16,016 bases of DNA from an uncultured Oscillospiraceae bacterium (GTDB lineage: Bacteria; Bacillota; Clostridia; Oscillospirales; Acutalibacteraceae), in NCBI GenBank assembly GCA_900547095.1, contig URFG01000020.1:1-16016 (forward strand). The letters are read 5' to 3'. Positions 5,803-13,633 of the stretch are shown here, piece by piece; the stretch's first letter is position 1, and each line of letters begins with the position of its first letter. Below the pieces are notes generated by a model. The model made no database searches, was not told the DNA's origin, and worked only from the letters and a program-made list of their open reading frames with translations. The position numbers and the translations under genes were made by a program.

Positions 5803-7061
5803 TTCTTATTTTCCTTTCGGGTGATTTTATTATGATAATCGTTAAATGCCCTTTCGGTTTTATTATCGCAGGGCGAATAATAGACTTTATTTTTTATCTC
5901 GTCGGGCAGATACTGCTGATAAGTATAGTGATCGGGATAATTATGAGGATAAATATAGTGCTGACCTTTAACCTCGGCGTCGGCGCCGTCAAAATGCTTG
6001 TTCTGAAGATTTCTCGGTATCGGGTACACTCTGCCCGACTCTATATCGGAAAAAGCCTGCTCTATTGCCATACAGCCAGAATTTGATTTAGGCGAAAGCG
6101 CCACTAATATCACCGCGTCTGCAAGAGGGATCTGCGCCTCGGGTAAGCCTACCGCCAAAGCAATATCCACAGCGGCTTTAACTATCGGAATTATCTGCGG
6201 ATAGGCAAGCCCCACGTCCTCGCTTGCGCACACCATAAGTCTTCTGCAGGCGCTCGGAAGATCGCCTGCGGCGAGAATTCTCGCGAGATAGTAAACGGCG
6301 GCGTCGGGATCGGAGCCGCGCATTGATTTCTGATAAGCGGAAAGAAGATCGTAATGCTCGTCGGAGTCCCTGTCATATCGCACGGAGTTGCCGGCAAGTA
6401 TCTGCTCGACCGTTTCATCGGATATCTCCGATTTTTTATCCGCGGAATCGAGCATAACGCAGAGCTCAAGCATATTAAGCGCCCGCCTTACATCGCCTGC
6501 GGCGGCGCAGGCAATCTTTTTCGCGTTTTTCTCGCTTATTTGGATATTTCCCTCGCAGAATTTAAGCGCTCTGATGACCGCCTCTTTTATATCTTCTTCT
6601 TTTACAGCCTTGAATTCAAGCACCGTTGAACGGCTTAATATCGCGTTATATACATAAAAATAGGGATTTTCGGTGGTAGAGGCGATAAGGGTGATATCGC
6701 CGTTTTCAATATAAGAAAGCAAAATTTGCTGTTGCTTTTTATTGAAGTACTGAATTTCGTCAAGATAGAGCAAAATTCCGCCTGCCGCCTCTAAAGTGCC
6801 TATTGAGTTTATTATATCTTTGATATCCGAGGTCGAAGCGGTGGTGGCATTAAGATAGCAGAGCTTTTTATTGCAGTTTTCAGCTATTATCCGTGCGACG
6901 GTGGTCTTACCCACTCCCGACGGCCCGTAAAATATAAGGTTAGGCAGATTTCCAGATTCTATGATCTTTCTTAGTATTCTGCCCCCGCCGATAAGGTGCT
7001 TTTGACCGATAACCTCGTCGATAGTCCGAGGTCTTGCTCTGTCCGCAAGAGGTGAATTCAT
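5799..7061 (-). CDS. rarA: Replication-associated recombination protein A (RarA/MgsA)
   Basis: An AAA+ ATPase of the clamp-loader/RuvB group that acts at stalled replication forks in the cytoplasm and associates with SSB. The 420 residues show Walker A GPSGVGKT (46-53), Walker B LLYLDEIQ (97-104), sensor 1 in TLIASTTENPYF (124-135), arginine finger SRS (R144) and sensor 2 at GDVRRALN (189-196). The C-terminal part from about 236 is the MgsA tetramerisation region. Length is normal. Walker B reads DEIQYFNK where many homologues have DEIHRFNK, a tolerated change. The start ATG at 7061 has a strong GGAGG 6 nt upstream. First gene of a coupled cluster with two PH-domain proteins; divergent from spoVB. 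Confidence 0.95.
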   Translation of the reverse strand: MNSPLADRARPRTIDEVIGQKHLIGGGRILRKIIESGNLPNLIFYGPSGVGKTTVARIIAENCNKKLCYLNATTASTSDIKDIINSIGTLEAAGGILLYLDEIQYFNKKQQQILLSYIENGDITLIASTTENPYFYVYNAILSRSTVLEFKAVKEEDIKEAVIRALKFCEGNIQISEKNAKKIACAAAGDVRRALNMLELCVMLDSADKKSEISDETVEQILAGNSVRYDRDSDEHYDLLSAYQKSMRGSDPDAAVYYLARILAAGDLPSACRRLMVCASEDVGLAYPQIIPIVKAAVDIALAVGLPEAQIPLADAVILVALSPKSNSGCMAIEQAFSDIESGRVYPIPRNLQNKHFDGADAEVKGQHYIYPHNYPDHYTYQQYLPDEIKNKVYYSPCDNKTERAFNDYHNKITRKENKK

Positions 7062-7131
7062 ATTATTCCTCCGAAAATTAACTTATTAAAGGTTATTTTC
7101 AATCATATTATTGTTTTGGGGTGAAAAGATC

Positions 7132-8643
7132 GTGAAAAAAACTGTTTTTATTAAAAATGCCGCCGTTCTCACAGTGTCTTCGCTGATATTGAGGTTTGCA
7201 GGCATAGTTTTTAAAGTCTGGATGGCGGGCGCCGTGGGCAGCGAGGGCGTAGGACTTTATCAGGTGATATTTTCTGTCTACGCGCTTGCCGCGGCTTTTT
7301 CCGCCTGCGGAATTTGCACCGCCGTTACAAGACTTGTTTCCGAAGAGCTTGTAAGCGGCAGCAAAAACGGCATAAAAAAGACTATGCGCGGAGCTTTTAT
7401 TCTCTCTATGGCGATAGCTTTTGTTTCATTTGCCGTGCTGTGGTTCGGCGCGGGAGTGTTTGCGCAAAGGATTTTAAGGGACAGCCGCGCCGTGCTGTCA
7501 ATAAAAACGCTCTCATTATCTTTATTTTCTCTCGGCATTTCTTCAAATATCAGGGGATATTTTATCGCGAGGAGAAAGACCGCGCCTTTTTCCGCCGTTA
7601 CGGTGGCGGAGCAGGCGGTGAGAATAGGCGTTGCGGTGCTGCTTGTAAATAAATTCAAAGGTTTAGGGTTATCCTATCTCTGCGCGGCGCTCTTTATCGG
7701 CGATACCGCCGCCGAGCTTGTGTGCTCATCTGCTATGATATTATTATACCGCATAGATATAAACAAGTTAAAGCTTAAAACCATTAAAGAAAACCGCGGA
7801 TACAAAAGAAAAATATTCCATATCGCTTTCCCTATAACCGCCGGCAGGTATCTTAATTCTCTTCTTAGAACTGCCGAGAATATTATGATGCCTAAAGCCC
7901 TTTCTTATGTTTCGGGCAATTCTTTGAGTCTTTTTGGAATGATAAAGGGAATGGCGCTTCCCGTGCTGTTTTTCCCGGGAATACTTTTAAATTCGCTTTC
8001 CACTCTTTTAATTCCGGAAATTTCCGAGGCTTCGGTTTTAGGGAAGAAAAGTATGCTAAAATCAGGCGTTGAGCGGATAATTATTTTAACTTCCCTTATG
8101 GGATTTATATTTTCCGCCGTGTTTATGACAGGGGGAAAAGTTATCGGCGAGCTTATCTATAAATCGGAAGATGTGGGAATTTTGCTTGTGATGCTTTCGC
8201 CGATAGTGCCGCTGATGTACATTGACAGTATGTGCGACGGAATATTAAAAGGGCTTGATCAGCAGGCTTTTACTTTCAGAACAAGCATTTTAGATTCGCT
8301 TTTAAGGCTTGTGCTTATTTATTTCATAGTTCCGAAATACGGACTTAACGGATTTATCGCAATTATGTATATTTCAAACGCGCTTACCTGCATTTTAAAT
8401 ATTTCAAGGCTTATAAAAGTGACTGACGCAAAGATAGATTATTTTAAAAATCTGATAACTCCGCTTTTTACAGCCTTTGCCGCCGCCGTTTTTTCAAACC
8501 TGGTACTTAAAAGCACCTGTAATTTCGGGAATTCGGTTTACATAATACTGCTGTGCGTATTCAGCCTGATCATTTATGCTTTGGGCTTACTGCTTTTTGG
8601 GTGCACAAGCATTTCTGAATTTAAAAGACTTATTTCATCTTAA
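7132..8643 (+). CDS. spoVB: SpoVB-type polysaccharide/lipid flippase (MOP superfamily)
   Basis: A 503-residue polytopic membrane protein with about 14 hydrophobic helices, related to SpoVB and other peptidoglycan-precursor or oligosaccharide flippases (MurJ-like group). The N-terminus (KNAAVLTVSSLILRFAGIVF, then GSEGVGLYQVIFS) is typical of SpoVB-type proteins, as is IRGYFIARRKTAP in the first half. SpoVB is needed for spore cortex synthesis in Bacillus; a paralogue in vegetative wall export is possible. The start is taken as GTG at 7132, because GGGGTGA (7118-7124) sits 7 nt upstream. A TTG at 7111 is in frame but has no ribosome binding site of its own. It is divergent from rarA, and its 3' end overlaps that of tadA by 9 nt. 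Confidence 0.88.
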   Translation: MKKTVFIKNAAVLTVSSLILRFAGIVFKVWMAGAVGSEGVGLYQVIFSVYALAAAFSACGICTAVTRLVSEELVSGSKNGIKKTMRGAFILSMAIAFVSFAVLWFGAGVFAQRILRDSRAVLSIKTLSLSLFSLGISSNIRGYFIARRKTAPFSAVTVAEQAVRIGVAVLLVNKFKGLGLSYLCAALFIGDTAAELVCSSAMILLYRIDINKLKLKTIKENRGYKRKIFHIAFPITAGRYLNSLLRTAENIMMPKALSYVSGNSLSLFGMIKGMALPVLFFPGILLNSLSTLLIPEISEASVLGKKSMLKSGVERIIILTSLMGFIFSAVFMTGGKVIGELIYKSEDVGILLVMLSPIVPLMYIDSMCDGILKGLDQQAFTFRTSILDSLLRLVLIYFIVPKYGLNGFIAIMYISNALTCILNISRLIKVTDAKIDYFKNLITPLFTAFAAAVFSNLVLKSTCNFGNSVYIILLCVFSLIIYALGLLLFGCTSISEFKRLISS

Positions 8644-9075
8644 TTTTTCAAAAAAGCTTTTAATAAGCTGCGTGCATTCCTGCTCTGCTATTCCGCCGAA
8701 AACTTCGGTTTTTGAAGAAAATTTCTTTGAAAAGAGATTTTCGGCACTGTCGGCACATCCGGCAAGAGTATCGTAAGCTCCGAAAACAACCTCTTTTATT
8801 CTTGCGTTTATTATAGCGCCCGCGCACATACAGCACGGCTCTAATGTGGCATATAAAGAGCAGCCGTCAAGCCGCCAGGAGCCGATATTTTCGGCGGCGT
8901 TTTTAATTGCCTCTATTTCGGCGTGGGAAGTGGGGTCGCGCTTTTCCTCGCGCATATTTCTGCCCCTGCCGATTATTTCCCCGTCTTTTACGACTACTGC
9001 GCCGACGGGGATCTCGCCGCAATTATACGCTTCTTTTGCGAGGCTAATCGCCTCAAACATAAATTTTTTATCCAT
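8635..9075 (-). CDS. tadA: tRNA-specific adenosine deaminase TadA
   Basis: Converts adenosine-34 to inosine in the anticodon of tRNA-Arg(ACG); an essential zinc enzyme in most bacteria. The 146 residues carry the deaminase motifs: HAE at 51-53 (zinc-binding His and proton-shuttling Glu) and EPCCMCAGA at 79-87 with zinc ligands C81 and C84. Normal length. The ATG at 9075 fits homologue alignment (FMFEAISLAKEAYNCGEIPVGAV) but has no recognisable Shine-Dalgarno sequence. An intrinsic terminator ends only 9 nt before it, so expression needs a promoter I cannot identify, read-through, or control at the hairpin. Its end overlaps the convergent spoVB. Confidence 0.95.
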   Translation of the reverse strand: MDKKFMFEAISLAKEAYNCGEIPVGAVVVKDGEIIGRGRNMREEKRDPTSHAEIEAIKNAAENIGSWRLDGCSLYATLEPCCMCAGAIINARIKEVVFGAYDTLAGCADSAENLFSKKFSSKTEVFGGIAEQECTQLIKSFFEKLR

Positions 9076-9084
9076 TTCAGTTTT

Positions 9085-9118
9085 AAAAAGGCTGCCGCTT
9101 GTATTTCGGGCGACAGCC
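9085..9118 (-). terminator. Intrinsic terminator directly upstream of tadA
   Basis: On the minus strand, GC-rich 9-nt arms (9110-9118 with 9090-9098, one mismatch) enclose an 11-nt loop and are followed by TTTTT (9085-9089). It should end the gyrB-gyrA-CPBP-membrane-protein transcript. It is unusually close to the tadA ATG at 9075, which leaves open an attenuator role. Confidence 0.8.
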
Positions 9119-9125
9119 AGCTAAT

Positions 9126-9153
9126 TTAGATGTTAGACGTTAGATATTAGATT
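9126..9153. repeat. Four-copy heptamer tandem repeat (TTAGAYN)
   Basis: Four consecutive 7-bp units TTAGATG, TTAGACG, TTAGATA and TTAGATT lie in the intergenic space between the membrane-protein gene and tadA. The first five bases are invariant and the last two vary. Nearby, 9157-9165 and 9182-9190 form a 9-bp inverted repeat at the membrane-protein stop codon. Function unknown. Confidence 0.8.
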
Positions 9154-9188
9154 ATTAAAATCTTTATCTTCATAAAAGCCAAAAGATT

Positions 9189-10034
9189 TTACTCTTCCGT
9201 TTTTTCCTCTTTTATCTCTTCGGAAAATGTTTCTTCTTTTTCTTCTTCCGCAGGTGCTGCCGGAGCGGCTTCCTGTTCAGGCTGTGCGGTTTGTACCGCC
9301 TGCGCTGCCTGCGCGGCTTTTTGCGCGGCAAGCATAGCGTTTAATTTAGCTAATTTCGTTCTTCTGAATTCCTCTTCGCTGTAGCAAGGCTCATTTTTCC
9401 TGCTGATGAAAAGGAATATCGGAATTAAAAATGAGAAGAAAATTCCGAGAACTGTGAAAAGAACCGCATTGTCACGGTTAAATTTTAAGTAGATATTATA
9501 AAGGCAGATATAATATGTAACTTTATAAGCTATCGCTATGCCGAGAAAAGCTAAATAAACCAAAATAAATAATCCCGCGGAAGTTATAAGCGAATACTTA
9601 TAATTATCACTCCCGCCTAACTCGCTGTAAATAGCAATCCTGGCAACAAAGCTGATAAGCGAAAAGATAAGAACAATGCTAAGCACGCTGAAAATAATTT
9701 TAAGGACAAGCAGAGCCTTTGAATTGTCTTTGGTAACAGCCATATTTTTCTTATTATAGCCGAAACCGAGTCTACCAATAGCGATCGCGTCAAAAAACGG
9801 GATAAATGCATACCACGGGTTTTTAAATTTATCTTTTTCGGACATTTTATAAACACCCACCGCTTGTAAAGCCCAAAATACCACCGATATCGCAAGTGTT
9901 ATCAAAAATACACCTATATAGGCAATCGCGATACCGAGCAATATTTTAATAAACAGATCCGGATTCGGGAAGCCGTCACCCGCTTGTTCAAACGCGAATT
10001 CCAAAACATCATCATCAACTAAATAATTCTCCAT
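9189..10034 (-). CDS. Membrane protein of unknown function with Ala/Gln/Glu-rich tail
   Basis: Not recognised to a named family. The 281 residues show a short acidic N-terminus, hydrophobic segments at about 29-58, 107-134, 148-178 and 190-211, and a cytoplasmic loop with KFKNPWYAFIPFFDAIAIGR (69-88), a pattern seen in various uncharacterised Firmicute membrane proteins. After about residue 227 comes a low-complexity tail: an Ala/Gln stretch that may be helical, then Pro/Ala and a strongly acidic end. The ribosome binding site is excellent (AAGGAGG before ATG at 10034), and it lies 10 nt after the CPBP gene, so the two are co-translated at the end of the gyrase operon. A terminator follows at 9085-9118. 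Confidence 0.8.
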   Translation of the reverse strand: MENYLVDDDVLEFAFEQAGDGFPNPDLFIKILLGIAIAYIGVFLITLAISVVFWALQAVGVYKMSEKDKFKNPWYAFIPFFDAIAIGRLGFGYNKKNMAVTKDNSKALLVLKIIFSVLSIVLIFSLISFVARIAIYSELGGSDNYKYSLITSAGLFILVYLAFLGIAIAYKVTYYICLYNIYLKFNRDNAVLFTVLGIFFSFLIPIFLFISRKNEPCYSEEEFRRTKLAKLNAMLAAQKAAQAAQAVQTAQPEQEAAPAAPAEEEKEETFSEEIKEEKTEE

Positions 10035-10044
10035 ATTTTCCTCC

Positions 10045-11034
10045 TTAAATAATAAAATAGAGCAAAGATTCTATTATGCAAAAGACACTGAAAAGAATTA
10101 CGGGAACGCTTGTAAAAAGCGAGATATACAAGTCCGATTCCCTTAAATAATTACTTTTTGTGCCGCATAACCTGAACATTTCCTTATCTTTGGTTACAAA
10201 AAGCAGACCTAAAATTCCGATAATAAGGTAAGCTATATTAAGGATAAGGTACATAACCGACTGCGAAGAGTCGCTTAAAACCTGAGAGGCATAATCGGTG
10301 ACCACCGCAAAGAAGTTATTGGCGGCGTGCACCGTGACCGCAAGCCATATCGATCCCGATTTTAGTCTTATAAACCCTAAAATAAGGCCCACTAAAAACG
10401 CAAAGAACATCTGAATGAAATTCCTGTGCATAAGTCCGAAAAGGATAGCTGTGGCAAAAAGCGCAAATTTTTCGGAATATTTTTCAAGCCAGCCGAAAAG
10501 AATGCCTCTGAATGCGAATTCCTCAACAAGAGGCGGAATTACCGCCGTTGAGATAACAGTGAGCATAAACCCGAAAAATCCCGTGGGATCCGAGCCTGAC
10601 GGCATATCATAAGAGGGAAATCCCAGATGAGTTAAAAGCGAGCCCGCATAGGAAACGGAGATATTTGCAAATCCGCAAAATCCGAGCCCGAATAAGAACA
10701 GCGCTTTTAAATCTCCCTGCGGCTTATCAAACGGGATAAGCCTGCTTATTTTTTCCTTTGAAAACTTTGCAACCAAAGTAAAAGGGACTATAAACATAAG
10801 TATTGAAAAAATTATCTGAATTAACTGTGAAAATCCGCTGTCGGACAACAGATAATAATAGTTTTTTCCGAAAATATCTACCTTTTTAAGAAACAATCGG
10901 AGCAGCACGGGAAACACGGATACGATCACATAAGAGAAAAGCAAAGCGATACCCGCTTTAAGCGCGGATTTTTTGACCTCTTTCTTTTCCAAATGACGGA
11001 TCAGATATTTTTCATCAATATAATTATTCAGCAT
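10045..11034 (-). CDS. CPBP-family intramembrane metalloprotease
   Basis: A 329-residue polytopic protein of the CPBP (CAAX protease and bacteriocin-processing; Abi) family. All three conserved motifs are present: EExxxR at E171, E172 and R176; FxxxH ending at H203; and HxxxN at H236 and N240. The glutamates and histidines are the expected active-site residues, so it is probably catalytic. Eight or so membrane helices are predicted. Substrate unknown; relatives process peptides, act in bacteriocin immunity, or regulate membrane-bound factors. ATG at 11034 with AGGGAG upstream, 43 nt after gyrA and with no clear promoter between, so probably read from the gyrBA promoter. Confidence 0.92.
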   Translation of the reverse strand: MLNNYIDEKYLIRHLEKKEVKKSALKAGIALLFSYVIVSVFPVLLRLFLKKVDIFGKNYYYLLSDSGFSQLIQIIFSILMFIVPFTLVAKFSKEKISRLIPFDKPQGDLKALFLFGLGFCGFANISVSYAGSLLTHLGFPSYDMPSGSDPTGFFGFMLTVISTAVIPPLVEEFAFRGILFGWLEKYSEKFALFATAILFGLMHRNFIQMFFAFLVGLILGFIRLKSGSIWLAVTVHAANNFFAVVTDYASQVLSDSSQSVMYLILNIAYLIIGILGLLFVTKDKEMFRLCGTKSNYLRESDLYISLFTSVPVILFSVFCIIESLLYFII

Positions 11035-11077
11035 TTGTGAAATACTCCCTGAAAATTGTATTTCCTCATAACCCCGA

Positions 11078-13615
11078 TTATTCTTCCGCCGCCTCGTCTT
11101 CTTCTGTCACAACGCCCGCGTCGGCGTCAGCCTCTTCGGGGACATCGTTGACCTGAGAGTCGTCGTGGTCCGCAAGCGCAACAGAGAGAATTTTTTCATC
11201 TTCTGCCACTCTCATAACCCTAACGCCCTTTGAAGGTCTTGCAAATTCGGAAATATCGCCGGCGAAGATCCTTATTATTATACCGCCGGAAGATATCATT
11301 ATAACATCGTCGTTATCTGTAACCGGTACTGTTGCCGCAACATTGCCGTATTTAGAAGTGCGGTAATTGATTATACCCTTTCCGCCTCTTGACTGCAGGC
11401 GGTAATCGGATATCGGGCTAATTCTGCCGTAACCCGTTTCGGTGACGGTGAGAATTCTGTCGTCTGCTTTGCAGACAGCCATATCCACAACATAATCGCC
11501 CTCTCGCATACTTATCGCTTTAACGCCTCTTGCGGTTCTTCCCATAGCACGGACATTCTTTTCATCAAATCTTATCGCATATCCGAGATAGGTTGCAATA
11601 AAGATATAGTCGCTACCGTCGGTCATACGAACGAACGCAAGCTCATCGTCATCATCAATAGAAATAGCGATAATTCCGTTTTTGCGGGTATTTTTAAATT
11701 CCGTAAGCCTTGTACGCTTTATTATACCCTTTCTCGTTACCATTGCGATGAAGTCTTCCTGCTCCTCTGTCTGAGTGACAGGAATTATCTTCGTTATCTT
11801 CTCGCCGTTCATAAGAGGAACGATATTTATCATATTCATTCCCTTTGCCGTTCTTGAGCCCTCGGGAATTTCATAGGCTTTAAGTCTGTAAGCTCTGCCG
11901 AGATTTGAGAAGAGCATTATCGTATCGTGAGAAGAGCAGGTAAACATATTTTCTACCACATCGTCTTCTCTTGTGGTCATACCCGTGATTCCTCTGCCGC
12001 CTCTGTGCTGAACAGAATAAGTATCGGCAGGGAGCCTTTTAATATAACCGTTGACCGTTTTAGTGATAACGCATTCCTCTTCTGGAATGAGATCCTCAAT
12101 ATCCACTTCGCCTGCAACATCGGATATTTCCGTGCGGCGGTCATCGGAGAATTTATCGCGGAGATTTAATGACTCTGTTTTAACAATATCGAGAATTCTC
12201 GCCTTATCGCCTAAAATTTCGTCGCATTCTTTTATAAACGCGAGTTTAAGATCCAATTCTTCAAGAATTTTCTGCTTTTCCATTCCTGCGAGCTTACCGA
12301 GCTGCATCTGGACAATGGCAGTTGTCTGAATATCGTCAAGCCCGAATCTGTCCGTTAAAGCCTGCTTGCTTTCGGGGATAGTCTTTGAATTTCTGATTAT
12401 CGAAATAACCTCGTCGATAAAATCAAGAGCGATTTTAAGACCTTCAAGTATATGAGCGCGCTCGGCGGCTTTTTTGCGGTCGAATTCAGTTCTTCTTGTG
12501 ATTATCGAGCACTGGAAATCAATGCAGTCTAAAAGCATTTCCTTTAAGGTGAGCACCTGCGGCTTACCGTTTACAATAGCAAGCAAAATAGCGCCGAAAG
12601 TGGACTGCAGGGCAGTATAGGAATAAAGCTTGTTCAAAACGACCTGCGGATTAGCGTCTTTTTTTATATCGACGATTATTTTTATACCGCCGTCACGCTT
12701 AGAGGAATAGTCAACTACATCGTCTATACCCTCAATTCGCTTTTCCGCCGCGAGATCGTAAATATGCTTAACAAGGTCTTTTTTCCTTACTTTATACGGA
12801 AGCTCTGTGATAACGATTCTGAATCTTCCGTTTTTCTGTTCCTCAATTTCCGCTTTTCCGCGGACAACTATTTTTCCTCTGCCCGTAGCGTAAGCGGCAC
12901 GGATACCCGATCTTCCCATAATAATTCCGCCTGTCGGGAAATCAGGGCCTTTTATGTACTGACAAATTTCCTGCAGATCGGCTTCGGGGTTATCTATAAG
13001 ACAGCACATTCCGTCTATAACCTCGCCTAAATTATGCGGGGGAATTTCCGTCGCCATTCCTACTGCTATACCCGATGAACCGTTTACAAGCAGCTGAGGA
13101 AATCTGACGGGCAGCACTTCAGGCTCTTTTAAGCGGTCGTCGTAGTTCGGCATAAAGTCGACGGTGTCTTTATCAATATCGTCGAGCATATTAAGTGAGA
13201 GCCTGTTCATTCTTGACTCTGTATACCTGTATGCCGCGGCGGGATAACCGTCTATATTACCGAAGTTTCCGTGACCGTCGATAAGCGGATAACGCAAAGA
13301 AAAGTCCTGCGCCATTCGCACCATAGCGTCGTAAACACTCGCGTCGCCGTGAGGATGATAGCGGCCGAGAACCGCGCCGACGGTGTCCGCGCATTTTCTG
13401 TAAGCTTTATCCGGAGAGAGTCCGTTTTCATACATTGTATAAAGTATTCTTCTGTGAACGGGCTTAAGACCGTCGCGCACATCAGGCAGCGCTCTTCCTA
13501 CAAGCACCGACATTGAATACTGCAGCATACTCTGTTTTACTTCTTCTGTTATTTCCACAGGCTCGATTTTGGTCTGCTCGCTTTCGGGCCAGAAAACAAT
13601 TTCACTTTTAGCCAT
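11078..13615 (-). CDS. gyrA: DNA gyrase subunit A
   Basis: Breaks and rejoins DNA in the A2B2 gyrase that introduces negative supercoils. The 845 residues hold the winged-helix/tower breakage-reunion domain (about 25-500) with catalytic Tyr131 in YRYTESRM. The C-terminal beta-pinwheel has a GyrA box QHRGGRG (536-542), which identifies gyrase rather than topoisomerase IV, and a very acidic tail (about 815-845) that in other gyrases tunes supercoiling. In the quinolone region the sequence is GDASVYD (90-96). The residue aligned with E. coli Ser83 is thus Ala92, while Asp87 is kept as Asp96. Ribosome binding site AGGAGAGGG precedes ATG at 13615. It follows gyrB by 18 nt. Confidence 0.98.
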   Translation of the reverse strand: MAKSEIVFWPESEQTKIEPVEITEEVKQSMLQYSMSVLVGRALPDVRDGLKPVHRRILYTMYENGLSPDKAYRKCADTVGAVLGRYHPHGDASVYDAMVRMAQDFSLRYPLIDGHGNFGNIDGYPAAAYRYTESRMNRLSLNMLDDIDKDTVDFMPNYDDRLKEPEVLPVRFPQLLVNGSSGIAVGMATEIPPHNLGEVIDGMCCLIDNPEADLQEICQYIKGPDFPTGGIIMGRSGIRAAYATGRGKIVVRGKAEIEEQKNGRFRIVITELPYKVRKKDLVKHIYDLAAEKRIEGIDDVVDYSSKRDGGIKIIVDIKKDANPQVVLNKLYSYTALQSTFGAILLAIVNGKPQVLTLKEMLLDCIDFQCSIITRRTEFDRKKAAERAHILEGLKIALDFIDEVISIIRNSKTIPESKQALTDRFGLDDIQTTAIVQMQLGKLAGMEKQKILEELDLKLAFIKECDEILGDKARILDIVKTESLNLRDKFSDDRRTEISDVAGEVDIEDLIPEEECVITKTVNGYIKRLPADTYSVQHRGGRGITGMTTREDDVVENMFTCSSHDTIMLFSNLGRAYRLKAYEIPEGSRTAKGMNMINIVPLMNGEKITKIIPVTQTEEQEDFIAMVTRKGIIKRTRLTEFKNTRKNGIIAISIDDDDELAFVRMTDGSDYIFIATYLGYAIRFDEKNVRAMGRTARGVKAISMREGDYVVDMAVCKADDRILTVTETGYGRISPISDYRLQSRGGKGIINYRTSKYGNVAATVPVTDNDDVIMISSGGIIIRIFAGDISEFARPSKGVRVMRVAEDEKILSVALADHDDSQVNDVPEEADADAGVVTEEDEAAEE

Positions 13616-13633
13616 TTTTACCCTCTCCTTTCC

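Noticed and set aside
7111..7131. TTG start for the SpoVB-type gene
   Set aside because: The GGGGTGA ribosome binding site lies after it and is correctly spaced for the GTG at 7132.
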